Of a DNA stretch of 64,000 nt, positions 46,434-55,533 are shown piece by piece; position 1 is the stretch's first letter; the number at the start of each line of letters is the position of its first letter. The notes under the pieces were generated by a model. That model worked only from the letters and a program-made list of their open reading frames with translations, did no database searches and had not been told where the DNA came from. A program made the translations under genes and the position numbers. The DNA is from Psychrobacter immobilis. GTDB taxonomy: Bacteria; Pseudomonadota; Gammaproteobacteria; Pseudomonadales; Moraxellaceae. The DNA lies in contig NZ_CAJGZQ010000009.1 in NCBI RefSeq assembly GCF_904846185.1, positions 1-64,000 of the forward strand. Direction: 5' to 3'.

Positions 46434-47078
46434 ATGGCCCTGCGTCCCTTATCCAAAGTCGACCAATTGTTACTTGGGGTCGATAAGGCATTACGAGCTG
46501 TCGTACCACATTCAAACCCTAGCACTCGTCCACTACCAGTCAGCAGTGACGAGATTCCTGAGCTCACTATCACCGAGGCGCGACATGTCGCCGGATTGAT
46601 GCGTATCAATCATACTGGTGAAGTATGCGCGCAAGGTCTGTATCATGGTCAAGCATTTGCCGCCAAAGACAACGGCGTCAAGCAAGCCATGCAGCAATCA
46701 GCCGAAGAAGAGGTCGATCATTTGGTCTGGTGCGAGACGCGATTAGACGAGCTTGGCAGTCATGCCAGTGTCTTTACGCCATTATGGTATGGCATGTCTT
46801 TCGGTCTTGGCGCAGTCGCGGGTGCCATCTCTAATGAATTTAGTTTGGGATTCGTCGCAGAGACAGAAGCTCAAGTCAGCGAACATTTACAAGACCATAT
46901 CACGCAATTACCAGAGCACGATAAACGCTCGAAAGAGATACTGGCACAAATGGATATTGAAGAGTTGCATCATCGTGAGCTGGCATTAGCAAGTGGCGGC
47001 GCAGCGTTATCACCGCCTGTACGTCATACTATGCGCTGGATGGCCAATCGCATGAAAGCCACGGCATATCACTTGTAA
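46434..47078 (+). CDS. coq7: 3-demethoxyubiquinol 3-hydroxylase (Coq7 type)
   Basis: Di-iron monooxygenase that hydroxylates the benzoquinone ring late in ubiquinone synthesis, in place of the flavoprotein UbiF. The 214-residue protein has the two E-x-x-H-type ligands (RINHTGEVCAQGLYHGQAF and EEEVDHLVWCETRL) and a second set near the C-terminus (ETEAQVSEHL and IEELHHRELA). About 50 residues precede the conserved core. AGGAG lies 6 bases before the ATG at 46434. It follows the LplT-like gene after 192 bp on the same strand, without evident functional link. Confidence 0.95.
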   Translation: MALRPLSKVDQLLLGVDKALRAVVPHSNPSTRPLPVSSDEIPELTITEARHVAGLMRINHTGEVCAQGLYHGQAFAAKDNGVKQAMQQSAEEEVDHLVWCETRLDELGSHASVFTPLWYGMSFGLGAVAGAISNEFSLGFVAETEAQVSEHLQDHITQLPEHDKRSKEILAQMDIEELHHRELALASGGAALSPPVRHTMRWMANRMKATAYHL

Positions 47079-47357
47079 TTGCCATCTGTGATAGCAGGTT
47101 TTGAGCGATAGGTTGTGGTGGTAAGTGCGTTGTGAGGGTAATTACAGTGCGCTTTATTATTGATATTGCTCTCATTTACCCTGCTGTCGCTGGCATAACG
47201 TACACGCTATCGCGTTACTATTAACAATCCTACTACTGATAGCGCTCAGTTGAATTTGTTAGGGTATTAAAAATTTGTATGATTTTGCCGCAAAGACATG
47301 AGCTAATAACCATTCAATTGCTAAATAACAACTAAATAAATTAAGGTAACGATTTTT

Positions 47358-48518
47358 ATGAAAGCCATCAACCAATCGACTCTCTCTGCCCGTTCGTCTA
47401 GCAAGTCGCCTAAACTGGCAACTCTGACAGCACTGGCAACAGCTTGTGCCATGCTATTATCAGCGCCTGTCAATGCAGCAGAAACCAATGCGGCAACAGA
47501 TGCTGCAAAGACCGATACTGCTGCCACATCGGTGCCTAGCGCTATGGATTCTAGCAAACGTGTGATTCGCCTTGCTCGACCGACTGCGACTAGTACAGTA
47601 CAATCAGGTACTTTACCGACTGCGGCGGTGACCGCCAATACTCAACCAACTGACCTTCAAAGCAGTAGCGTTCCACAAAGCGCTCCTTTGCCAAATAATG
47701 CTCAGCCGTATCGTGCGCCAATGAGTACATTGCAACCACAAGATGTTGTACCAGCACCAAAAATACCTGAGTTCACTGGCACCACTCGAGTTTATGAGCC
47801 TGGTCCATTGACCGCTACTGGTATCGACCTGCGTAGTGGTCAGCTTGCCAATATTCCAACGCCGCAAGTGCAATTGTCAGACGTAAGCTTTGTACCGACT
47901 GTGTTGATTCCTCAGCAAAACGGTAATAACAACGATCAGCTAGATGTGAGCTTGCTTGATGACTTCATCGAAGACGTCTCACCTAATGCCCGTCATTATC
48001 CACCAAACTTTCCTAACCGCTCACAGCGCCATTATACGCGTGAAAAAATCAAAGTATTGGCTGAATGGATACAGCCTTATGCTGAATCAACAAACGCCTC
48101 TTATGATGTATTGATTCGTGCCGCTAAACTTAATGGCATGGGACGTAACTTAGATTTGGGATCAGACTATACGATACGTGGTGGAAAATATGTTGACCGT
48201 GCCATTAAACTGCAACCTAATAGCGGCGAAGCCAACTTCTTATATGGCATGATGTTGTCAGAAGGCGGCGGCTTCAAAGAAGGTCAAAAATACCTAGACC
48301 GCGCAGTGTCTCTTGGCTATACCGAAGCAGAGCAAAGCTTGGCACAGTCAGACTTGTTAAGTGATCGCCGCGATAATGCACTAGAGCGCTTACGTCGTCT
48401 CGAACAGAAAAACCCTAACAATGACATCATTCGTCAGCAAATCAAACTTATTGAAGAGGGTAAATTCTACATTTGGGATATACCTGCGCCTGACATCAAT
48501 GTTAAGCCTAGTGCTTAA
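47358..48518 (+). CDS. Secreted TPR-repeat protein of unknown function
   Basis: The 386-residue protein has a signal peptide (about residues 1-40, ending LLSAPVNAAE), then a low-complexity Ala/Thr/Pro/Gln-rich region to about residue 200, and a C-terminal part with tetratricopeptide-like helices: IKLQPNSGEANFLYGMML, KYLDRAVSLGYTEAE and ALERLRRLEQKNPNND. It is therefore probably a periplasmic or outer-membrane-associated adaptor. I recognise no specific family. AAGG lies about 10 bases before the ATG. A strong terminator follows at 48597-48650, so it forms its own unit or ends the lplT-coq7 transcript. Confidence 0.75.
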   Translation: MKAINQSTLSARSSSKSPKLATLTALATACAMLLSAPVNAAETNAATDAAKTDTAATSVPSAMDSSKRVIRLARPTATSTVQSGTLPTAAVTANTQPTDLQSSSVPQSAPLPNNAQPYRAPMSTLQPQDVVPAPKIPEFTGTTRVYEPGPLTATGIDLRSGQLANIPTPQVQLSDVSFVPTVLIPQQNGNNNDQLDVSLLDDFIEDVSPNARHYPPNFPNRSQRHYTREKIKVLAEWIQPYAESTNASYDVLIRAAKLNGMGRNLDLGSDYTIRGGKYVDRAIKLQPNSGEANFLYGMMLSEGGGFKEGQKYLDRAVSLGYTEAEQSLAQSDLLSDRRDNALERLRRLEQKNPNNDIIRQQIKLIEEGKFYIWDIPAPDINVKPSA

Positions 48519-48596
48519 CATTGATTAGGTATTTAAATGTCATTAAGTAAGTTCACCAAATACCATGATTGCTCCATAAGCTAGATTGACTCGACT

Positions 48597-48650
48597 AAGC
48601 CCCTGACCTTATATCGAAATTACTTCAATATAAGGTCAGGGGCTTTTTTA
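48597..48650 (+). terminator. Strong Rho-independent terminator
   Basis: An 18-bp stem (AAGCCCCTGACCTTATAT, 48597-48614, and its complement 48628-48645) with a 13-nt loop, then TTTTT. It closes the TPR gene unit. The rest of the 320-bp gap 48519-48838 shows no gene. Confidence 0.92.
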
Positions 48651-48838
48651 TGTCTAACGAAACTCCATTGAATCCAACTTGCTGTCTACCTTATTTAAAT
48701 GCGTGTTCGATTCAATTATCGAAGTTTAAACCGTATTTTTGAAATTTAAATAAAATAGTTTAATGCGAAAAGTTACGCTACACTTCTTCTTATAAATTAC
48801 TGACTCAATCATGCTTTTACGACTAACTGGACTCACCT

Positions 48839-51313
48839 ATGACTTTCGCTAGCCCTATCAAAAATATGGTGACGCATGCTAAGAAAACCCCATTTTCGAT
48901 CACATCAGTCGCCTTGATAGCCGCGGTAGCATTACTACCTGCGTGCAGTACGGTATCAGTGAATAAGCAAGCGTCAGCGAAGACGATTACTGCGCAGCGC
49001 GGTAATATCGTCACTACCAATAAACTCAGCAGTGATACGGCATCAGCGCTCTTATCGGCAGGGCTCAATGAGCAAGCCTGTATGCAGCAGTTTGATTTAT
49101 GCCTTACTCAGCTTACTGACAGTATTTTGAATGAACACTACCGTCCTGCTTTGGCAGTTTTTGCAGAGTTACACTACGCAAAAGCGCGACAGCTTTCTGC
49201 CTCTCAAGACTGCCGCAATGCGCTGGCTCGCCCGCCACTTGATCCTTATTATGCCAACGCACCTTTAGAAGATACAGAAGCTAAAGTCCAGCAAGAAAAC
49301 ACCAATCGCTGTCTAACAGGTTATCAAGAACGATTATTCGATGCTATCAAATCCAGTTATACCTATTTATTTTATGACAGTTTGACGCATGATTTTGAGG
49401 GCGCAGATCAAGACAAAAGTCCCTCTCAGGCACAGAACCGTATTCCGAATGACACCGATATTCAGACCCAAGACATCTATAATGCCGCCAGTAATGATGT
49501 GATAACCCAGCTTTATAGATCAACTAACGGCTCAAATAAATTGATGGGCGGCACCAAAGTAGATTATTTGCCCACATCCGCTAGCAATCTTAATGACAGT
49601 AACCAAGCCGCGATTGCCAATTACTCACCGCTCAAGGGCAAACCTACTGATCAAGTCAACGTCATGAAAATACAAATTGATGATTATGATCTTGGTGTTT
49701 ATTTGCCTAATGAAAATAACTATTTGCAAAATGCACATAAGCAGACCTCTGCACTAGCAGACTTGGTTTCCACTTACGAGTTACGCCTCTCTGGGCTTAA
49801 CTCAATCAGCAAACGCCCAGGCTTAGGTATTAGCTTGGTGGCCTCACTGGATGACCGCTATACCACCACGATTCGCCAATTATTAGTGTCATCATTGTCA
49901 GGTCGATTGACCAATGAGAAAGATGGAGACACAGATGAGAGCAAGCCAAGTTCGCGTATCTACCCTACTGGACATTTGCTATTAACAGGATTGATTGAAC
50001 CAAGCGGCGATAGCGTATTGGATGTACTAAGCAGTCGTAAGCTCGATATTCATTTATACAACCCATACCAAAGCGAAAGCGTTAACATCCTTAATAGTGA
50101 CTATCCACTGGCGGCTAACTTTTCTGCAGGTTATGGGTTATGGCTGTCAGAGAACCAGCTAGATGGCGTCGGTTATCTCAATTTAATCACTCGCCAGCCA
50201 GAGGCCAGACTGCCCAAATTATTCATGCTTGAGCCTTATGATCCCAATAAGCGCGTCCTGATTATGCTGCATGGTTTGGCTTCTAGCCCTGCCACTTGGG
50301 TCAATTTAACCAACGATATTCTCAACGACGATAAGTTGCGTGATAACTATCAAGTGTGGCAGATATTCTATCCAACCAATTTGCCCATTTTAGAAAACCG
50401 TTATCAAATACAACAGTTAATCAACAGCACCTACGAGCAAACTGATCCTAAAGGACAAAATCGTGCCAGCAAAAACAGCGTGATTATCAGTCATAGTATG
50501 GGTGCCATTATCGCCCGCATGATGCTATCTGATGAAAACTTGGTCGATGACCTAGATCGACTAGACGATCAAAATGTGCTGTCTGATAGTGAAAAACGTA
50601 AGATTCGTGACGCACTTAAAGCATCATTTGGCGAAGATCAGCTAAAAGAACGCTTTGAGCTAAAAGCCTTACCACAAGTAGATACGGCTGTCTTTTTATC
50701 AGCGCCTTTTCGTGGAACTGACTATGCAGATCGCTGGTTCACTCGGGCACTGCGCCGTATTGTCTATTTGCCAGTTGGTTTGGTAAAAACTGTCACGGAC
50801 AACTTAGCCACCATTGCCACGCAAGGTGATTTGGCACAAAATCCTTTGGGTGCGTTATATTTACAAAATGGCGCAAGTCAGCTGAGCGACAAATCTTCTT
50901 TTATACAACTGACGAAAGACATCACCATCAATGATCGTGTGACCTATCACTCTATCATTGCCAATAATGATGCCGATATTACTAAAGGATTGGCGCAAAT
51001 GCAGCCAGCCGGTGCAAAGGTTGATTTATCGCAAGCAGTAGAAGAATACATTGAAAATGAAACAGTCGGTACAAGTAGCCCTTCTGATAGCTCAAAGCTC
51101 TCTGCCCAACCACTGGTTGCAGCCGTCACCGTCAATGAAGATATCAGCCAGGCACTAACTGAACGTTTATCAGATGGTATTGTTCCTTATACCAGCGCTC
51201 ATCTCGATGGCGCGGCTTCTGAGACGATTATCAGCGGTGGTCATAGCATCCAAACTAACCCGCAAACTATTTTGACATTACGCCAGATTTTACATAAACA
51301 ATTGCAGGAATAA
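48839..51313 (+). CDS. Alpha/beta-hydrolase lipoprotein (esterase/lipase-like)
   Basis: An 824-residue putative outer-membrane lipoprotein. The N-terminus has a hydrophobic segment ending in a lipobox, LLPAC, with Cys at about residue 36. The first 450 residues are of unknown fold. The hydrolase part begins near RVLIMLHGLASSPATWVNL (oxyanion HG), with the nucleophile Ser in SHSMGAIIARMM and a likely catalytic His in SGGHSIQTNP close to the C-terminus; the acid is probably the Asp in LSDGIVPY. Substrate is unknown. Ribosome-binding site is weak. It sits alone between terminators, upstream of cydA by 502 bp. Confidence 0.82.
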   Translation: MTFASPIKNMVTHAKKTPFSITSVALIAAVALLPACSTVSVNKQASAKTITAQRGNIVTTNKLSSDTASALLSAGLNEQACMQQFDLCLTQLTDSILNEHYRPALAVFAELHYAKARQLSASQDCRNALARPPLDPYYANAPLEDTEAKVQQENTNRCLTGYQERLFDAIKSSYTYLFYDSLTHDFEGADQDKSPSQAQNRIPNDTDIQTQDIYNAASNDVITQLYRSTNGSNKLMGGTKVDYLPTSASNLNDSNQAAIANYSPLKGKPTDQVNVMKIQIDDYDLGVYLPNENNYLQNAHKQTSALADLVSTYELRLSGLNSISKRPGLGISLVASLDDRYTTTIRQLLVSSLSGRLTNEKDGDTDESKPSSRIYPTGHLLLTGLIEPSGDSVLDVLSSRKLDIHLYNPYQSESVNILNSDYPLAANFSAGYGLWLSENQLDGVGYLNLITRQPEARLPKLFMLEPYDPNKRVLIMLHGLASSPATWVNLTNDILNDDKLRDNYQVWQIFYPTNLPILENRYQIQQLINSTYEQTDPKGQNRASKNSVIISHSMGAIIARMMLSDENLVDDLDRLDDQNVLSDSEKRKIRDALKASFGEDQLKERFELKALPQVDTAVFLSAPFRGTDYADRWFTRALRRIVYLPVGLVKTVTDNLATIATQGDLAQNPLGALYLQNGASQLSDKSSFIQLTKDITINDRVTYHSIIANNDADITKGLAQMQPAGAKVDLSQAVEEYIENETVGTSSPSDSSKLSAQPLVAAVTVNEDISQALTERLSDGIVPYTSAHLDGAASETIISGGHSIQTNPQTILTLRQILHKQLQE

Positions 51314-51815
51314 TGATTGCTTATGTCATATAGCACTGCACTGGTCTTTGCGCTTTAAAATTAAGAGTAAAGCAGATGGCTTTGCAACTTTGTACTCTGT
51401 TGGATATTTGTGCCTATACTAGGACACAAATAAAACATTACTGTTATTAAGGTGAACTTGATAACATCTTGTTTTGCCAAGCGATTAGTCTGATATATCT
51501 GGGTTTATCTCAGCAGTTTTTAATGACTATCAGGTATGCGACCAATCTGTTGCGCAGCTTGCGTGTGTATCGAGGGAAGCGCATAATATATTGACAGCAC
51601 CTGACAGTAATGTATTAATTTATAGGGATATAAATTACTTAATTCAGCTAAACAGTCGTTAGCTTAGCCGCACTCTATCCCTAAGATTGCTCGCTAATCA
51701 ACACTGAGCCATTGCCCGTACTACTTTTTACCTTAATCTATGACGATTGCGGGCAGTTACTTGAGCGTTTTATGGAAGCCAGCGCTATTCAGCTAACAGA
51801 TAAGGGTAACCGTTT
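51314..51815. other. 502-bp region upstream of cydA
   Basis: No gene seen. It holds the cydA promoter at 51591-51618 and a leader of about 190 nt. No perfect FNR or ArcA palindrome was recognised. Confidence 0.45.
51591..51618 (+). promoter_or_regulatory. Likely cydA promoter
   Basis: A consensus -35 TTGACA (51591-51596), 16-bp spacer and TATTAA (51613-51618). Confidence 0.6.
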
Positions 51816-53312
51816 ATGTTCGCTACGTTTATGATTGACCAGCTCGATGCGCTGATGCTCGCGCGTATCCAATTCGCTTTTGTTATCTCGTTTCATATTG
51901 TTTTTCCCGCGTTTTCTATCGGACTTGCCAGCTGGTTGACGGTACTTGAATTCCGTTGGCTCAAAACAGGCGAGCCTATCTATGCTGAAGTCTACAAGCA
52001 TTGGGTCAAAATATTTGCCGTGGTATTCGGTATGGGCGTGGTATCTGGTGTAGTAATGTCCTACCAGTTCGGTACTAACTGGGCGGTCTTTTCTGACAAA
52101 GCCGGTAACGTCTTGGGCCCACTACTCGCCTACGAAGTATTGACCGCGTTTTTCTTAGAAGCATCCTTTTTAGGTATTATGCTATTTGGTTGGGGGCGTG
52201 TGAGCAAGCGTATGCATTTCGCTTCCACTGCCATTGTCGCCATTGGTACACTGATTTCAGGCTTTTGGATTTTAGCCGCCAACAGCTTTATGCAGACACC
52301 GCAAGGCTTTATGATGGGTGCAGATGGTCTTTTATATCCTACCAACTGGATTGAGATCATCTTTAGCCCTTCATTCCCTTACCGCTATGCTCATATGATG
52401 ACAGCGGCATTCTTGACGACTGCCTTTGTCATTGGCGGGGTTGGTGCTTATTATATTCAGTCCAAAAAACACACCGAACACCGTCAACATGGTCGTGTCA
52501 TGCTAGGTATGGCCATGATTATGGCGATATTTGTCGCACCCGCTCAAGTATTGATTGGCGATGAGCATGGTCTAAATACTTTAGAGCATCAGCCAGCCAA
52601 AGTCGCAGCGATGGAAGGTATTTGGGAGGATGAGCGCGGTGCAGCGTTACGCCTATTTGCTATTCCTGACCAAGAAAACCAGACCAATAAATATGAAATA
52701 AGCATCCCCTATGTTTCAGGTTTGATTCTTACCCATTCGTTAGATGGGGAAGTAAAAGGTCTAAAAAACTGGGCACCTGAAGACCAACCACCGGTGATGA
52801 TTGTATTCTGGGCGTTTCGTATCATGGTTGGTATTGGCATGTTAATGGTGCTGGTCGGCTTATTTAGTCTCTATAAGTACTTTAAAAAACAGCAATATAA
52901 TCCCGAAAGTGTCTGGTTCCACCGTGCTTGGATGATGATGACGCCACTTGGCTTTATCGCATTACTGGCGGGCTGGTTTGTGACCGAGACAGGTCGTCAA
53001 CCATGGACTGTATATGGTGTGATACGCACCGCAGAAAGTATGTCACCGCTCGCAGCACAGCAAGTGGCAACCACGTTGATTGGTTTTATTGTCCTCTATA
53101 TATTTGTCTTCGGTGCAGGCAGTTTTTATATTCTACGCTTGATCGCTCAAGGGCCAAAACCGTATGAAGATCCTGCCGATGATAACTTCTATGAGCACTC
53201 AGTGACCGAAAGCCAAGGTCGTGCGCTCAGTGGCGATAGCAATCCTGCTAAGAGCACTGAAGAAGATATAGATACTCCTGCAAACGACGTCGATGATGGA
53301 GGGTTACGCTAA
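51816..53312 (+). CDS. cydA: Cytochrome bd quinol oxidase subunit I, CioA type
   Basis: Subunit I carries hemes b558, b595 and d and oxidises quinol at the inner membrane while reducing oxygen. The 498-residue protein resembles the cyanide-insensitive oxidase CioA more than E. coli CydA: ARIQFAFVISFHIVFPAFSIGLASWL at the start (heme-ligand His in FHIVFP), YQFGTNWAVFSD, and YEVLTAFFLEASFLGIMLFGW. The Q-loop region is short (around the PYVSGLILTH segment), the CioA/Q-short class. AAGG lies about 9 bases before the ATG; an ATG at 51831 is alternative. The stop overlaps the cydB start by one base. Confidence 0.95.
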   Translation: MFATFMIDQLDALMLARIQFAFVISFHIVFPAFSIGLASWLTVLEFRWLKTGEPIYAEVYKHWVKIFAVVFGMGVVSGVVMSYQFGTNWAVFSDKAGNVLGPLLAYEVLTAFFLEASFLGIMLFGWGRVSKRMHFASTAIVAIGTLISGFWILAANSFMQTPQGFMMGADGLLYPTNWIEIIFSPSFPYRYAHMMTAAFLTTAFVIGGVGAYYIQSKKHTEHRQHGRVMLGMAMIMAIFVAPAQVLIGDEHGLNTLEHQPAKVAAMEGIWEDERGAALRLFAIPDQENQTNKYEISIPYVSGLILTHSLDGEVKGLKNWAPEDQPPVMIVFWAFRIMVGIGMLMVLVGLFSLYKYFKKQQYNPESVWFHRAWMMMTPLGFIALLAGWFVTETGRQPWTVYGVIRTAESMSPLAAQQVATTLIGFIVLYIFVFGAGSFYILRLIAQGPKPYEDPADDNFYEHSVTESQGRALSGDSNPAKSTEEDIDTPANDVDDGGLR

Positions 53313-54328
53313 TGTTTAACTACGGTGATGTATTAGACTTACCTTTAATTTGGGGCGGACTGATCGCTCTATCCGTCTTTATCTATGTATTGCTTGATGG
53401 CTTTGATTTGGGCTGCGGCATCTTGTTTCCCTTTGCTGGCTCAGATAAAAACCGTAGCCGCATCATGAACTCTATTGCCCCGTTTTGGGATGGTAACGAG
53501 ACTTGGCTAGTATTGGGCGGTGGCGGCTTGTTCGCTGCTTTCCCAGTGGCTTATGGCATCATTATGACGGGGCTTTATCTGCCCGTTACTTTTATGCTAT
53601 TCGGTCTAATAATGCGCGGTGTGGCATTTGAATTTCGCTTCAAAGCATCTTCACGTCGTCACGTATGGGACACTTTCTTTTTTGTTGGTTCAGTCGTTGC
53701 TACATTCTCTCAAGGTATTATGCTTGGGGCGCTTGTACAAGGTCTTGAGGCAAGCAACCGCCTATATACTGGTGGGCCGTTTGACTGGCTCACACCTTTC
53801 TCGATTGTCTGCGGCTTTGCCATGATTATTGGTTACGCCTTACTTGGCTCTACATGGCTCATTATCAAAACTGAGCATACCCTACAAGTCTGGGCACGCA
53901 AAGTGTCTGGCTGGATGCTGTCTGCTTTGGTAGTGGCAATGATCGTCGTCACAGCGTTTATGTATTTTTCAGACATTAATGCCCTCGAAGGCTGGTTTGG
54001 CTTCCCAGGTCTATTATATCTAGCGCCTATGCCAATTATAGTTTTACTATTATTTTTCTTGATGCGTAAAGACTTAAGTGGCGAGCGCGAATATCGTCCT
54101 TTCTTGTTGACTGTGGCACTGTTTTTGATGGGCTATATCGGGGTTTGTTTCGCCATGTTCCCATACATCGTACCGTATCAGATGACGATTTATGAGGCAG
54201 CCGCAGCTGACACCTCATTATCCTTTATGTTAGTTGGTGCCGTCATAATGCTACCAATTATCCTGAGTTATACCGCTTTTGCCTATTACACCTTTAAGGG
54301 TAAAACTGGCCATGAGCATATGTACTAA
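53312..54328 (+). CDS. cydB: Cytochrome bd quinol oxidase subunit II, CioB type
   Basis: Structural partner of subunit I. The 338-residue protein has about eight to nine transmembrane helices and typical CydB motifs: YVLLDGFDLGCGILFPF, the APFWDGNETWLVLGGGGLFAAFP segment near residue 57, and RGVAFEFRFKA. GGAGG lies 9 bases before the ATG, which overlaps the cydA stop (TAATG), so translation is probably coupled. A small membrane-protein gene follows 91 bp later. Confidence 0.96.
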   Translation: MFNYGDVLDLPLIWGGLIALSVFIYVLLDGFDLGCGILFPFAGSDKNRSRIMNSIAPFWDGNETWLVLGGGGLFAAFPVAYGIIMTGLYLPVTFMLFGLIMRGVAFEFRFKASSRRHVWDTFFFVGSVVATFSQGIMLGALVQGLEASNRLYTGGPFDWLTPFSIVCGFAMIIGYALLGSTWLIIKTEHTLQVWARKVSGWMLSALVVAMIVVTAFMYFSDINALEGWFGFPGLLYLAPMPIIVLLLFFLMRKDLSGEREYRPFLLTVALFLMGYIGVCFAMFPYIVPYQMTIYEAAAADTSLSFMLVGAVIMLPIILSYTAFAYYTFKGKTGHEHMY

Positions 54329-54419
54329 GGGTAAATAGAGGATATAAAAATGTGGCTACTGCAAATATGAGCAGTGGCTACACTTTTTAAAGCGCATTAA
54401 CACGTAGTAGGAGGCGAGC

Positions 54420-54536
54420 ATGAAGAAGCTCAGTAAGAAACAGTCACAATGGGCATGGTTCGTTGGGCTATATATAGCAGGGTTTGCAGTTATTTTTACG
54501 ATTGCTCAATTGATCAAGTTGGCTATGGGCATCTAG
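54420..54536 (+). CDS. Small membrane protein downstream of cydB (DUF2474-like, 38 residues)
   Basis: The 38-residue product has a basic start (MKKLSKKQSQ) and one membrane helix beginning WAWFVGLYIAGFAVIFTIA. A Trp-x-Trp-Phe at the membrane edge in a tiny protein after cioAB is the DUF2474 pattern; such proteins, like CydX in E. coli, may stabilise the oxidase. A very good AGGAGG lies 5 bases before the ATG, and a terminator follows within 35 bp. Missed by length cut-offs but well supported by position and site. Confidence 0.85.
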   Translation: MKKLSKKQSQWAWFVGLYIAGFAVIFTIAQLIKLAMGI

Positions 54537-54570
54537 CAATCATTTGCAGCCCACTTAGCCATGGCTATAT

Positions 54571-54616
54571 CACATAAAAAAGCAGCGCCGATTCATCGAC
54601 GCTGCTTTTTTATGTG
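54571..54616. terminator. Bidirectional terminator between the cyd operon and murU
   Basis: A 17-bp stem (CACATAAAAAAGCAGCG / CGCTGCTTTTTTATGTG) with a 12-nt loop; T-rich on both sides. Confidence 0.92.
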
Positions 54617-54655
54617 ATTACTTATATAAGATTAATAAGAATTAGGCATCTTAAT

Positions 54656-55399
54656 CTAAGCGCCTTGATGGTGATCAACACCGTTACTTTTGATAAATTC
54701 ATTTACCTGCGCTAAGCGTTCAGGCGTGCCCACATCTATCCAATTATCAGAAATGATTTCAGCCGTGATTTGGAACTTTATCATCGCTTGCTTAAGCAAT
54801 GGTGCCAACGCCGCTGGCTGACCTGATACCAGCCCATCGACCAATCGTGGTGACATCACACTAATACCAGCAAAGGTGTATTTGTCTGCATCACCAATCG
54901 GCTGCTCGCTGGCTAAACCATTATTGATCGCAAAATCACCGCCGTTATTATGCTCTGGATTGTCAATCAATAACAGATGTGCGCGCTGATCTGCGCCAAG
55001 CTTATAATCTCGCAACTGCGCAAAATCATAGGTCGTCCATACATCTGAGTTCACTAAGATAAATGGCTCATCGCGCAGCTTGCCAGTTTGTAACGCTTGA
55101 AAAATACCACCTGCGGTCTCTAGAGGCTCATCATTCTCTACTGACCAATGCAATTTAACACCGTATTGACTGCCACCACCCAGTGTATCCATCAGCTTAT
55201 CAGCCAGCCATGACGCATTAATGGTGATATCAGTGATACCAGCCGCTTGTAGCGCTTTAATGTGCCAGACTATAAGCGGTTGCCCACTCACCTCGACCAG
55301 AGGTTTGGGTGTATCCAGTGTTAACGGGCGCAGACGCGTGCCCTTACCAGCAGCCAAAATCATTGCTTGGGTAATCATTGCTCGGTCAATCTCAGACAT
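54656..55399 (-). CDS. murU: N-acetylmuramate alpha-1-phosphate uridylyltransferase MurU
   Basis: Makes UDP-MurNAc from MurNAc-1-phosphate and UTP in the peptidoglycan-recycling route that bypasses fosfomycin-sensitive MurA. The 247-residue protein is a short nucleotidyltransferase with AAGKGTRLRPLTLDTPKPL near residue 14, the NSDVW metal-binding Asp and the NWIDVGTPERL C-terminal motif. Absence of a left-handed beta-helix domain and pairing with amgK point to MurU rather than GlmU or RmlA. AAGGAG lies 6 bases before the ATG. It is downstream of amgK. Confidence 0.92.
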   Translation of the reverse strand: MSEIDRAMITQAMILAAGKGTRLRPLTLDTPKPLVEVSGQPLIVWHIKALQAAGITDITINASWLADKLMDTLGGGSQYGVKLHWSVENDEPLETAGGIFQALQTGKLRDEPFILVNSDVWTTYDFAQLRDYKLGADQRAHLLLIDNPEHNNGGDFAINNGLASEQPIGDADKYTFAGISVMSPRLVDGLVSGQPAALAPLLKQAMIKFQITAEIISDNWIDVGTPERLAQVNEFIKSNGVDHHQGA

Positions 55400-55466
55400 G
55401 TGCGCTCCTTTTTTTTATTTTATGGGATTATACATTCAGATTAAAATTTGCTAATTTTTTAACGTC

Positions 55467-55502
55467 ACTTATCAAATGAGCATTACTTATCAGATGAGCA
55501 TT
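55467..55502. repeat. 18-bp direct tandem repeat (17 of 18 identical)
   Basis: ACTTATCAAATGAGCATT (55467-55484) is followed at once by a copy differing by one base (55485-55502), in the 134-bp spacer between amgK and murU. Confidence 0.75.
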
Positions 55503-55533
55503 CGCATCAGATAAAGCTCGCAAGTGGTTCGTT

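Noticed and set aside
48690-48730. GTTCGATTC, resembling a tRNA T-arm
   Set aside because: No acceptor stem, anticodon arm or D-arm around it; no tRNA gene was found in the window.
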